DNA from: Streptomyces sindenensis
GTDB taxonomy: Bacteria; Actinomycetota; Actinomycetes; Streptomycetales; Streptomycetaceae
NCBI RefSeq assembly: GCF_014649035.1
Contig: NZ_BMSG01000017.1
Location: forward strand, 86,169 to 150,168
DNA length: 64,000 nucleotides
Direction of reading: 5' to 3'
The notes under the pieces were generated by a model. The model saw only the letters and a program-made list of their open reading frames with translations, made no database searches and was not told the DNA's origin. The position numbers were made by a program, and so were the translations under genes. Positions 50,645-58,050 of this stretch are shown piece by piece (position 1 is the first letter of the stretch; each line of letters starts with the position of its first letter).

Positions 50645-51580
50645 CTACCGCTTCGCGGAGTGCCAGAATTCGGACAGCTTCCGGCCCTCGTTCGGCGCGA
50701 GGCCCGCGGGGTCGTAGGGGCTGCCGAAGTACGTGGTGGTGGCGTCGAGCGTCACACTGTTCTTCCCCGCGGCGGACGGGAGACCGGTCTTGAGGTTCAC
50801 CGCCCAGTTCAGGAGCCCGGCGCCGCAACCGCTTGCGCCCGGTACGGCGAACGTGGCGTCGCCCTGGTCAGCGCCGTCGAAGGTGTAGCGCCCCATCTCG
50901 CCCTCGTCGTCGTTCGGCGTCCCGTCGGCCGAGAACCGCTGGAGCGAGAGGGTCGGTGCCGTGACGTTCCGCGGCTTGAGGAGCACCGGGTCGGCGGTGG
51001 TCCCGATGTAGCACTTGTCACCCAGGAACGGATTCTTGAGGTGGATACGGACCGGGATGGTGAGAATGGGCTCACCGGTGGAGAAAGCCGCGCTCATATT
51101 GAAGTCACGTGGCGCTCCGGCCGGTTCGATGGTGGCGGTCACCCGGTTGAGATCGTTGTCCGTCAACTGACGGCAGATTCCCGATACGAAGGGAATTCCG
51201 CTGGGGCACATCAGCCCGAGCAGCCCGCCGGGTATCTCGGCCGGATCCGCCGTCAGGGCCCCCTCGGGCGGGGCCACCAGTGAGGCGGTGCCGTCGGCGC
51301 GCTGGACGACACCGAGCTGGAGATCGGTGTGGCCGGTGGAGACCACGCTCTTGCCCAGCGTGATGGATCCGGTGGCCGAACTCGACGCGATGCAGGTGGC
51401 GATGGTGTTCACACCGTCGGCGGCCAGCATGGCGGGCGCGTCGACCGGACAGCGGTCGAAAGGCGCCCAGTCGCCGTTGAGCTGGGTGGCGGCGGCAGCC
51501 GAGCCGGTGGAGAGCAGAGCGCTGAATGCCGTGAACGCCGCGAGCAGACCTACGCGGGTTCGATTGGAAACGGATCTCAT
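50645..51580 (-). CDS. Secreted protein of unknown function
   Basis: A 311-residue secreted protein. The signal peptide is residues about 1-30 (GLLAAFTAFSALLSTGSAAA). Motifs in the mature part are QLNGDWAPFDRCPVD, IATCIASSSATGSITLGK, MCPSGIPFVSGICRQL and HLKNPFLGDKCYIGT, giving six cysteines in likely disulfide pairs. AGGGGAC precedes ATG 51580. It shares size class, secretion and direction with the two genes downstream, so the three may act together at the cell surface. No enzyme motif is visible. Confidence 0.82.
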   Translation of the reverse strand: MRSVSNRTRVGLLAAFTAFSALLSTGSAAAATQLNGDWAPFDRCPVDAPAMLAADGVNTIATCIASSSATGSITLGKSVVSTGHTDLQLGVVQRADGTASLVAPPEGALTADPAEIPGGLLGLMCPSGIPFVSGICRQLTDNDLNRVTATIEPAGAPRDFNMSAAFSTGEPILTIPVRIHLKNPFLGDKCYIGTTADPVLLKPRNVTAPTLSLQRFSADGTPNDDEGEMGRYTFDGADQGDATFAVPGASGCGAGLLNWAVNLKTGLPSAAGKNSVTLDATTTYFGSPYDPAGLAPNEGRKLSEFWHSAKR

Positions 51581-52388
51581 GTCGTCCCCTCTGTCGGCCG
51601 CGGTGGCGCGGCCTCGTGCACGAAGTTGACCGGTTCTGCAACGCATGCCCGCACCGCGACGACCGTCGGCGGCGGTGGGGCCCCGGGCGGCCCGGGGGCG
51701 GAGGATCGGAGCATCAAATTTCGGGCAGATTTCATGACCGAATTGACCGAGGCGTGATGTTACTCGCGGGAAACAGGGCGACACAATCCGTCCGGCTAAG
51801 ATTCTTTGCACCGCACTCTTTTTGATCCGTAAATGAGTATCGGGGCATGCTCCTCTTATCAAGGAATGCGCACCCGAAGGCAGGGAATTACGTACCGTCG
51901 ACCGGAACCCCGCACGCGGCGCGCAGGCGGAGCCGGCCCTCCGGGACACGCGGAAGTCCGGCTTCCACTCCCCGGCGAGTGGCATGGGATTCGGCCACGC
52001 GGCTCGAAATCTCCCCCCAGAGGCGGGCGTTCACCCGCGTTCGCCGTGGTGAGCCGCCCGTACGCCCGGCCGCTCCCCGGTCCGGCCGACTCAGGCCGGA
52101 CCGCGCGGGGAACAACTCGGCGTCGGCGGAACCGCTTTGTTGTCACCGTCCGAGCGGGCGGCCGAAATTCATTGTCCGAAAGCGCGTAGCAGCGCCCGAC
52201 CTGCACGGAAGTCGCACAGTGCGGCCGAGATGTGTGCCCCTTGCACGCCGATCTTGTCCAAGTGGTGTGCAGTGCCTGTTCCTTGGTCTATCTTCGTCGC
52301 GAACTTGGTACGCACCTGTCGGTTCGTGGGAGCGCTTTCCCCCACCGCCTCACCCCACCACCGGGCGCCGGGAGCAAGGGGATCTGTC
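51581..52388. other. Long intergenic control region (808 bases)
   Basis: The first 300 bases are unusually AT-rich for this genome (around 51710-51900) and include TTTTTGATCC and AAATGAGTATC. Short frames exist on both strands (for example 51859-52206 minus), but none has a signal peptide, Shine-Dalgarno or normal third-position bias. It must hold the divergent promoters of the secreted-protein and PucR genes. A small RNA is possible. Confidence 0.45.
52328..52341. promoter_or_regulatory. LacI-operator-like motif before the PucR gene
   Basis: GGGAGCGCTTTCCC resembles the AGCGCT-centred operators of Streptomyces LacI-family regulators but is only partly symmetric. It lies about 50 bases before the PucR start codon. 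Confidence 0.25.
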
Positions 52389-53603
52389 ATGCCACATCTC
52401 ATACAGCCATTGGACACCGAAGACCCGCTCGGGCCGCTCCCACAGGAATTCGCGGCGATCATGCGGCCCGAACTGCCCAGCCTCATCAAGGAAATCGGTG
52501 TCGAGGTCACCCGGGCTTATCCGGAATACGCCCGGCTGCTCGACGGGCCGAACGGGCAGGCCATCAGGGTGGGCGTGGAGCAGAGCCTCGCCGCTTTCGT
52601 GGATCTGGTGGCCGAGCCCTCCTCCCCCACCACACTCCGGGACGACATGTGCCGGCGCTTCGGACGGTTCGAGGCGTACGAGGGCCGGAGCATGGACACC
52701 CTCCAGGGGGCCTACCGGCTGGGCGCGCGGGTGGCGCTGCGGCGCGCGAAGAAGGTCGGGCAGAGCTACCACCTCTCCCCCACGCTGATGCTGAGCTTCG
52801 CCGACGCGCTCTTCGCCTACGTCGACGAACTGGAATCGCTTTCCCGGGAAGGTTTCCTGGAGGCGCAGTCCCAGTCGGGCGAGCACAGCGAGGCGCTGCG
52901 CCGCCGGCTGCTCCATCTGATCCTCGCCGGGCGGCCGGCCCCCGGCAGCGCCATCGCCGATCTGTGCGAGCAGACCGGGTGGACGCTGCCCGAGGAGGTC
53001 ACGCTGATCGCCGTACGGGCCCCGGCGGAGCTGGACCGGCTGAGCGCGGACCGGGACCTGCTCGTCGACCTCAGCGTCCCGCAGCCGCACCTGCTCGTCC
53101 CCGGAGCGATGGACGACACGCGAAGAGCCATGCTGACCCAGGCCCTGCCGGCCGGGCGCATGGCGATCGGGCTGACCGTCCCCACGGCGCTGGCCTGCGA
53201 ATCGCTCCGCTGGGCCCGCCGGGTTCTGGAGCTCGTCGACTCCGGCGTGATCGACGACGCTCCGCTGATCCCGTGCGAGGACCACCTCCTCACCCTGTGG
53301 CTGCTGTCCGACCCCGCGCTGCTGGACCAGCTCGCCCAGCGGGAGTTGGCCGCCGTCGCGGGGATCAGCACGACCCGCCGGGAACGGCTGGTCGAGACGC
53401 TGCGGATCTGGCTCGACACCCGGGGCACCGCGGCGCAGATGGGTGCGCTGCTGGATGTCCACCCGCAGACCGTGCGCTATCGCATGCGCAGCCTGGAGAC
53501 CATCTTCGGTGACCAACTCGTCGATCCGCAGAGCCGCTTCGCCACCGAGGCCGTGCTGCGCGCGCTGCGGCTGCGCTCCCGCGCCACCGGCACATCCCCC
53601 TGA
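52389..53603 (+). CDS. PucR-family helix-turn-helix regulator
   Basis: A 404-residue regulator. The N-terminal half (about 1-160) is helical, with FAAIMRPELPSLIKEIGVEV. The middle is a CdaR/GGDEF-like region (TLPEEVTLIAVRAP). The C terminus is the PucR HTH_30 domain: TLRIWLDTRGTAAQMGALLDVHPQTVRYRMRSLE. PucR proteins usually activate uptake or catabolic genes. AAGGGG precedes ATG 52389. It is divergent from the three secreted-protein genes and 5 kb from mkl, so it may control these surface and lipid-uptake functions. Confidence 0.9.
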   Translation: MPHLIQPLDTEDPLGPLPQEFAAIMRPELPSLIKEIGVEVTRAYPEYARLLDGPNGQAIRVGVEQSLAAFVDLVAEPSSPTTLRDDMCRRFGRFEAYEGRSMDTLQGAYRLGARVALRRAKKVGQSYHLSPTLMLSFADALFAYVDELESLSREGFLEAQSQSGEHSEALRRRLLHLILAGRPAPGSAIADLCEQTGWTLPEEVTLIAVRAPAELDRLSADRDLLVDLSVPQPHLLVPGAMDDTRRAMLTQALPAGRMAIGLTVPTALACESLRWARRVLELVDSGVIDDAPLIPCEDHLLTLWLLSDPALLDQLAQRELAAVAGISTTRRERLVETLRIWLDTRGTAAQMGALLDVHPQTVRYRMRSLETIFGDQLVDPQSRFATEAVLRALRLRSRATGTSP

Positions 53604-53731
53604 TCCGGATCACATCCGGCGCGGCCGGTCAACTTACCGACGCGTAAGGGGAAATAGACGGTCAGTCCCAAACGGTTGCGACACGGAGACGTATCCGGCG
53701 AGAAACCCGGAACCACGTCCCGTACACAGGA

Positions 53732-53763
53732 GGGAGCCCGCCGCCCACCAGGCGACGGCTCCC
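53732..53763 (+). terminator. Hairpin between the PucR and 87-residue protein genes
   Basis: GGGAGCC (53732-53738) pairs with GGCTCCC (53757-53763). It could end the PucR transcript or be a leader hairpin of the following gene, 40 bases away. Confidence 0.35.
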
Positions 53764-53803
53764 GTGCACCGCCTCCTGGCCAACCAGCGAAAAGGGAAGC
53801 CTC

Positions 53804-54067
53804 ATGACCGCCTCGCACCTGCTCGTCCCCGTGCCGATCCCGGACCGGGTCGCCGCGCTCATCGGTTCGTGTATTCCGCCGCACATCCTCCAGGCGGAGT
53901 TCGACGCCGACTGCGCGGCCCGGGAGGTCCGCAGGTTCCGCGGGCCACGGCTGGGCGTCGAGGACCAGGCCGACCGTGAACAGGCCCTGGCCGAACTGGC
54001 ACGCGCCAACAAGGTGCTCGCCGCGCACCACCCCCACCTCGCCGTACTGCCCGGCTCACCCTGCTGA
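53804..54067 (+). CDS. Small cytosolic protein, unknown function
   Basis: An 87-residue protein with no membrane segment. It starts MTASHLLVPVPIPDRVAALIG and has a basic/acidic helical second half (DREQALAELARANKVLAAHHPHLAVLPG). The ATG follows AAGGGAAG at good distance, and codon bias is normal, so the gene is real. It may be cotranscribed weakly with the SCP2 gene, but that gene has its own promoter. I do not recognise a family. Confidence 0.7.
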   Translation: MTASHLLVPVPIPDRVAALIGSCIPPHILQAEFDADCAAREVRRFRGPRLGVEDQADREQALAELARANKVLAAHHPHLAVLPGSPC

Positions 54068-54073
54068 CCGGCC

Positions 54074-54102
54074 TTGCGGGACGCCACCGGCCCCATTACC
54101 TT
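54074..54102 (+). promoter_or_regulatory. Promoter of the SCP2/acyl-CoA dehydrogenase operon
   Basis: TTGCGG, 17 bases, TACCTT. Predicted start is near 54109, inside the tandem operator, as expected for a repressed promoter. Confidence 0.6.
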
Positions 54103-54130
54103 ACTCTCAAGTAAGTTTACTTCGGAGTAA
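54101..54130. promoter_or_regulatory. Tandem TTACT-N4-AGTAA operator
   Basis: Two palindromes of identical form, TTACT CTCA AGTAA (54101-54114) and TTACT TCGG AGTAA (54117-54130), are separated by two bases, so their centres are 16 bp apart. They overlap the -10 box and the predicted start. The inner arms also form AAGTAA/TTACTT. The arrangement suits two TetR-type dimers. The final AGTAAGGA doubles as the Shine-Dalgarno. Confidence 0.75.
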
Positions 54131-54139
54131 GGAACTGGC

Positions 54140-54613
54140 GTGGACGGAATCAGCAGCGGCAACCTCACCGGCGACCTGTCCTCGCTCGACTTCGCCGCGG
54201 TCGGCCCCGAGGAGTTCGCACGGATCGTCAAGGGCCTGTCCGCCAAGCAGCTCGCCGAGGTCATGCGGGGCGACCTGCGCACCCGGATCCTCGGCGAGGT
54301 CTTCGGCCGGATGGAGCAGCAGTTCCGGCCCGAGTCGGCCGGCGGCCTCACCGCGCTGATCCGCTGGAAGATCACCGGGGAGAGCGACGCGGTCTACGAG
54401 ACCGCGATAGCCGACGGCGCCTGCCGGGTCACCGCGGGCCGCTCCGACGCCGAGCCCCGCACCACGCTGGTGATGGCCGACGCGGAGTTCCTCAAGCTCG
54501 TCTCCGGCAACGGCAATCCGGTCACGATGTTCATGACGCGCAAGCTCAAGGTCGCCGGTGACGTCGGCCTGGCGTCCGGCCTCACCCGCTACTTCGACAT
54601 CCCCAAGGCGTGA
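54140..54613 (+). CDS. SCP2 sterol-carrier-type lipid-binding protein
   Basis: A 157-residue protein. The C-terminal 100 residues form an SCP2 fold (FGRMEQQFRPESAGGLTALIRWKITG, TTLVMADAEFLKLVSGNGNPVTMFMTRKLKVAGDVGLASGL), a hydrophobic pocket for acyl-CoA, fatty acids or sterols. The N-terminal 45 residues are a helical extension (PEEFARIVKGLSAKQLAEVM). GTG 54140 follows AAGGA. Four bases separate it from the acyl-CoA dehydrogenase gene, so it probably presents a lipid substrate to that enzyme. Confidence 0.9.
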   Translation: MDGISSGNLTGDLSSLDFAAVGPEEFARIVKGLSAKQLAEVMRGDLRTRILGEVFGRMEQQFRPESAGGLTALIRWKITGESDAVYETAIADGACRVTAGRSDAEPRTTLVMADAEFLKLVSGNGNPVTMFMTRKLKVAGDVGLASGLTRYFDIPKA

Positions 54614-54617
54614 GGGC

Positions 54618-55832
54618 ATGAGCTTCTTCTCGCTGGCCCTGACCGAGGAACAGCAGGACCTGCGCGACTGGGTGCACGGCTTCGCCGCCCAGGTGGTCCG
54701 CCCGGCCGCCGCCGAGTGGGACGCCCGGGAGGAAACCCCCTGGCCGGTGATCCAGGAGGCCGCCCGGATCGGCCTGTACGGCTTCGAATCGCTCGCCGAT
54801 CTGTACGGGGACCCCACGGGGCTCTCCCTCCAGATCGCCAACGAGGAGCTGTTCTGGGGCGACGCGGGGATCGGCATGGCGCTGTTCGGCACCTCGCTCG
54901 CGGTCGCCGGAATCTTCGCGTCCGGCACTCCGGACCAGCTGGCCGAGTGGGTGCCGCAGTGCTTCGGTGACGAGGACGACCCGAAGGTCGCCGCGTTCTG
55001 CGTCTCCGAACCGGGCGCGGGCTCCGACGTCTCCGCGATGACGACGAGGGCCCGTTACGACGAGGCGGCCGACGCGTGGGTCATCTCCGGCCAGAAGGCG
55101 TGGATCACGAACGGCGGCATCGCCGAGGTCCATGTCGTCGTCGCCTCGGTGGACCCGTCGCTCGGCTCCCGGGGCCAGGCCGCGTTCATCGTCCCGCCCG
55201 GCACGAAGGGCCTGACGGCGGGCCGCACGGTCAAGAAGCTCGGCCTGCGCGCCTCGCACACCGCGGACCTCTTCCTCGACGACGTCCGCGTCCCCGGTCA
55301 CTGCCTGCTCGGCGGAAAGGAAAGGCTGGACGCCCGCCTCGCCCGGGCCCGCGAGGGCGGCCCCGCCAAGGGCCAGGCGGCCATGGCCACGTTCGAGGTC
55401 AGCCGCCCGACGGTGGCCGCCCAGGCCCTCGGCATCGCGCGGGCCGCGTACGAATACGCCCTCGAATACGCCGGTGAGCGCGAGGCGTTCGGCAGGCCGG
55501 TCATCGAGAACCAGTCGATCGCCTTCGCGCTGGCGGACATCCGCACCGAGATCGAGGCCGTACGCCTGCTGATCTGGCAGGCGGCCTGGATGGCTCGCAA
55601 CGACCGCACGTTCGACGCGGGCCAGGGCTCCATGTCCAAGCTGCGGGCCGGTGAACTCGCGGTCGCGGCGACGGAGAAGGCGGTCCAGATCCTGGGCGGC
55701 GCGGGCTACAGCCGGGAGCACCCGGTGGAGCGGATGTACCGCGACGCGAAGATCTACACGATCTTCGAGGGGACGAGCGAGATCCAGCGCCTCGTCATCG
55801 CGCGGGCGATCTCGGGCCGGCACATCCGCTGA
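54618..55832 (+). CDS. Acyl-CoA dehydrogenase
   Basis: A 404-residue FAD-dependent dehydrogenase. Landmarks: LTEEQQDLRDWVHGFA start, CVSEPGAGSDVSAM FAD loop, ISGQKAWITNGGIAEVHVVV, and the C-terminal YTIFEGTSEIQRLVIAR, with the EGTSEIQ glutamate as probable catalytic base. This places it with medium/short-chain or sterol-type dehydrogenases of actinobacteria. Cotranscription with the SCP2 gene and shared operator suggest a poorly soluble acyl-CoA substrate. It is not close in sequence to the enzyme at 5004-6146. Confidence 0.94.
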   Translation: MSFFSLALTEEQQDLRDWVHGFAAQVVRPAAAEWDAREETPWPVIQEAARIGLYGFESLADLYGDPTGLSLQIANEELFWGDAGIGMALFGTSLAVAGIFASGTPDQLAEWVPQCFGDEDDPKVAAFCVSEPGAGSDVSAMTTRARYDEAADAWVISGQKAWITNGGIAEVHVVVASVDPSLGSRGQAAFIVPPGTKGLTAGRTVKKLGLRASHTADLFLDDVRVPGHCLLGGKERLDARLARAREGGPAKGQAAMATFEVSRPTVAAQALGIARAAYEYALEYAGEREAFGRPVIENQSIAFALADIRTEIEAVRLLIWQAAWMARNDRTFDAGQGSMSKLRAGELAVAATEKAVQILGGAGYSREHPVERMYRDAKIYTIFEGTSEIQRLVIARAISGRHIR

Positions 55833-55953
55833 ACGAACTCCACGCTCCTCCTCCACCCTTTGGTCACAATTCCATCACCACCGGAAGAAGTCGCTCCCCC
55901 GGTCCCCGCCGGGTCGCTACGGTCGGCCCTCCACACAGCACCTCGGGGGGACC

Positions 55954-56478
55954 ATGGACTGGAACAGTTCGCAGCACCCGTCACGTCAGCCCGGCTGGGG
56001 CCAGGGGGGCGACTTCACGCCACAGCCGCCTTCGGCAGGGGGGCCGCGGTGGGCACGGAAGCGTGTCGTGCTCCCGGTCGCCGGCGTGTTGTTCCTGCTC
56101 GGTGTCGGGATCGGCGCCACGGGTGAACAGCCGCAGGAAGTGCGCACGGTCGCGGCGAAGACCAAGCCCGGGCCGACGGTCACGGTCACGGAGACGGCGA
56201 CGGTCACGGTGACCGCGACGCCGGAGCCGGCCCCGACCGTCACGAAGGTCAAGAAGGTACGGGTCACGGTCACCGCCGCTCCCCCGGAGCCGGAGCCCGC
56301 GGAGAAGCCCGTGGCGCGGGACGACTCCACCGGCAGCAGCGGAGGCTCCGGCGGTACATCGGCGTACTACGCGAACTGCGATGCGGTCCGTGCCGCCGGT
56401 GCCGCGCCCATCCGGTCCGGCCAGCCCGGCTACGGGCGGCACTTGGACCGTGACGGTGACGGAGTGGGCTGCGAATAG
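55954..56478 (+). CDS. Membrane-anchored excalibur-domain protein
   Basis: A 174-residue protein: a Gln/Pro/Gly-rich cytosolic start, one membrane helix (VVLPVAGVLFLLGVGIGA), and a Thr/Val-rich stalk with repeated TVTVT-type words (about 70-105). It ends in a C-terminal excalibur domain (YYANCDAVRAAGAAP to DRDGDGVGCE) with the DxDxDG calcium loop and two cysteines. Excalibur domains are extracellular and calcium-binding, often attached to nucleases, but no nuclease is present here. Streptomyces has several stand-alone copies of unknown role. Confidence 0.9.
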   Translation: MDWNSSQHPSRQPGWGQGGDFTPQPPSAGGPRWARKRVVLPVAGVLFLLGVGIGATGEQPQEVRTVAAKTKPGPTVTVTETATVTVTATPEPAPTVTKVKKVRVTVTAAPPEPEPAEKPVARDDSTGSSGGSGGTSAYYANCDAVRAAGAAPIRSGQPGYGRHLDRDGDGVGCE

Positions 56479-56727
56479 GCTGCGCCCGGGGTCCGCGAGC
56501 ATGTGATTCTCGTCGCCCCGGACGCGCACGCCGCCGCCGGACGGGAAGCCCGCGTACCGCGTTCCCGGCCGGGCGCCCCCGGGCCGTCACAGAGCCCGTC
56601 GGGACGTGCGCCGTGGACCACCGCACCCTGTCACACGCCGCCCACGTGCGGCGATGACAGTTCGGGGGCGCTCGGTCGCGGCGGGACGTGGCGACGGGGT
56701 GAAGAGGTTCACCGGGCGGCGGGACAG

Positions 56728-56756
56728 CGCCCCGGCGCCGCTTCGCCGCCGGGGCG
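56728..56756. terminator. GC-rich hairpin
   Basis: CGCCCCGGCG (56728-56737) pairs with CGCCGGGGCG (56747-56756), loop CCGCTTCGC. It may terminate transcription from the excalibur gene 250 bases upstream. Confidence 0.4.
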
Positions 56757-56815
56757 GCGGCGGCCCGTGGCGGGCCCCACACGTTCGACCGGCAGCCGGA
56801 CCGGCTCCGGGCCAC

Positions 56816-56821
56816 TAGCCT
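56816..56821 (+). promoter_or_regulatory. -10 box of a probably leaderless small gene
   Basis: TAGCCT lies six bases before the ATG at 56828 with no Shine-Dalgarno between, as expected for a leaderless transcript. Confidence 0.4.
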
Positions 56822-56827
56822 CTTCAC

Positions 56828-57004
56828 ATGACCTCCACTTCGACCCAGCCGACGCCTGCCCGCCCGATGGTCGAGCTGAACGCGGAGATCCGCGCTCTGG
56901 TCGCCGACGGCGGTGTGGTGTCGCCCGAGGGCCGCCGGGAGTACGAGCGGCTTCTCGTCGAGTGGGTGGCGGCCGTACGGGGCACCTCCGCGGAAGCCGT
57001 CTGA
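56828..57004 (+). CDS. 58-residue acidic helical protein
   Basis: The frame starts MTSTSTQPTPARPMVELNAE and continues IRALVADGGVVSPEGRREYE, then RLLVEWVAAVRGTSAEAV. It has a flexible Thr/Pro start and a predicted helical hairpin core rich in Glu and Arg. Codon bias is strong and a -10 box sits directly before the ATG. It lies 133 bases ahead of the ATP-grasp gene. It could be an independent small protein or a substrate of that ligase; nothing in the sequence proves either. Confidence 0.6.
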   Translation: MTSTSTQPTPARPMVELNAEIRALVADGGVVSPEGRREYERLLVEWVAAVRGTSAEAV

Positions 57005-57137
57005 CCGTACGGCGGCGGGTGCGCCCGCCGGAAGACCGTGCAGTCTCCACTGAAGAGGAACCACCCCCTCCGCGAAGCCCGGCCCGGGTGTCGGCGATAG
57101 TGATCGTCCGTCCGCGTCCTCACCCCGGGAGCACCTC

Positions 57138-57992
57138 ATGACCGCCGCGTCCCCCGCCGGCGCACGTCGCCCGTCCCTCCTGTTCGTCACCGATCTCACG
57201 TACGAGGCGCGCGGCCGCCGCTACTGCGACGAGGACATCTACCTCTCCTCCCGGCTCCGCGAGGCGTTCGACGTCGCGCTCTGCCATCCCCGGAACGCGG
57301 CCGCGCTGCTGGCCGGGTTCGACACCGTGCTGGTCCGCAACAGCGGGCCGGTGCTGCACTACCGGGAGGCCTACGACGCCTTCCTCGTACGGGCCCGGGA
57401 GCTGAGGGCGGCCGTCTACAACCCGCTGGACGGGCGCGGCGACATGGCGGGCAAGGAGTATCTGGTCGAGATGTCCGCGGCGGGGCTTCCGGTCATCCCG
57501 ACGGTGGACCGGGCAGCGGGTCTGGCCGAGCTGCCGGACGCCGCCCGGTACGTGGTGAAGCCGAAGCTGGGGGCGGACTCGGTCGGGCTGCGGTTCGCCA
57601 CCGCGGCGGAGGCCCGCACCGAGCTGGACGGGGCGGCCGAGGGGTCCCTCCTCGTCCAGCCGCGGATCGACTTCCGGCACGAGGTGTCGTTCTACTTCGT
57701 CGACCACGACTTCCAGTACGCGCTGTACGCCCCCGACCCGGAGCGGCGCTGGGTGCTGGAGCCGTACGCGGCGAGCGCGGAGGACCTGGAGTTCGCCCGG
57801 CGCTTCATCGCCTGGAACACCCTCGACCACGGGATCCAGCGGGTCGACGCCTGCCGGACGGCGGACGGCGCCCTGCTGCTCGTCGAGCTGGAGGACCTCA
57901 ATCCGTACCTGTCGCTGGACCGGGTCGGGGAGGACGTCCGGGAGGCGTTCGTGGCCCGGCTGAAGGCGTCTATCGCCTCGCTGCCCCGCTGA
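57138..57992 (+). CDS. ATP-grasp ligase-fold enzyme (RimK/glutathione synthetase-like)
   Basis: A 284-residue enzyme. The N-terminal pre-ATP-grasp domain (about 10-95; LLFVTDLTYEARGRRYCDED) is followed by the ATP-grasp core: NPLDGRGDMAGKEYLVEM, YVVKPKLGADSVGL, LVQPRIDFRHEVSFYFVD and the metal-binding end LLVELEDLNPYLSL. Such enzymes join a carboxylate to an amine or thiol via an acyl-phosphate. The substrate is unknown. GGGAG precedes ATG 57138. No other biosynthetic genes are adjacent except the small protein gene upstream and the exporter downstream. Confidence 0.88.
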   Translation: MTAASPAGARRPSLLFVTDLTYEARGRRYCDEDIYLSSRLREAFDVALCHPRNAAALLAGFDTVLVRNSGPVLHYREAYDAFLVRARELRAAVYNPLDGRGDMAGKEYLVEMSAAGLPVIPTVDRAAGLAELPDAARYVVKPKLGADSVGLRFATAAEARTELDGAAEGSLLVQPRIDFRHEVSFYFVDHDFQYALYAPDPERRWVLEPYAASAEDLEFARRFIAWNTLDHGIQRVDACRTADGALLLVELEDLNPYLSLDRVGEDVREAFVARLKASIASLPR

Positions 57993-58001
57993 CCTCCCGT
58001 T

Positions 58002-58031
58002 CGGCCCGCCCCCGCATGCGAGGGCGGGCCG
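58002..58031 (+). terminator. Terminator between the ATP-grasp and MFS genes
   Basis: Perfect 10-base arms CGGCCCGCCC and GGGCGGGCCG around a 10-base centre containing GCATGC, 10 bases after the ATP-grasp stop codon. Confidence 0.65.
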
Positions 58032-58050
58032 CCGGTGTGAGGGTGCAGGG

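Larger units (their letters stand above)
56479..56827. other. Intergenic region, no clear gene
   Basis: About 350 GC-rich bases. Apart from a hairpin at 56728-56756 I see no gene, tRNA or strong repeat. Confidence 0.5.

Noticed and set aside
51859..52206. 115-codon minus-strand frame in the 808-base gap
   Set aside because: Arg/Pro-rich low-complexity product typical of non-coding GC-rich DNA, no Shine-Dalgarno.
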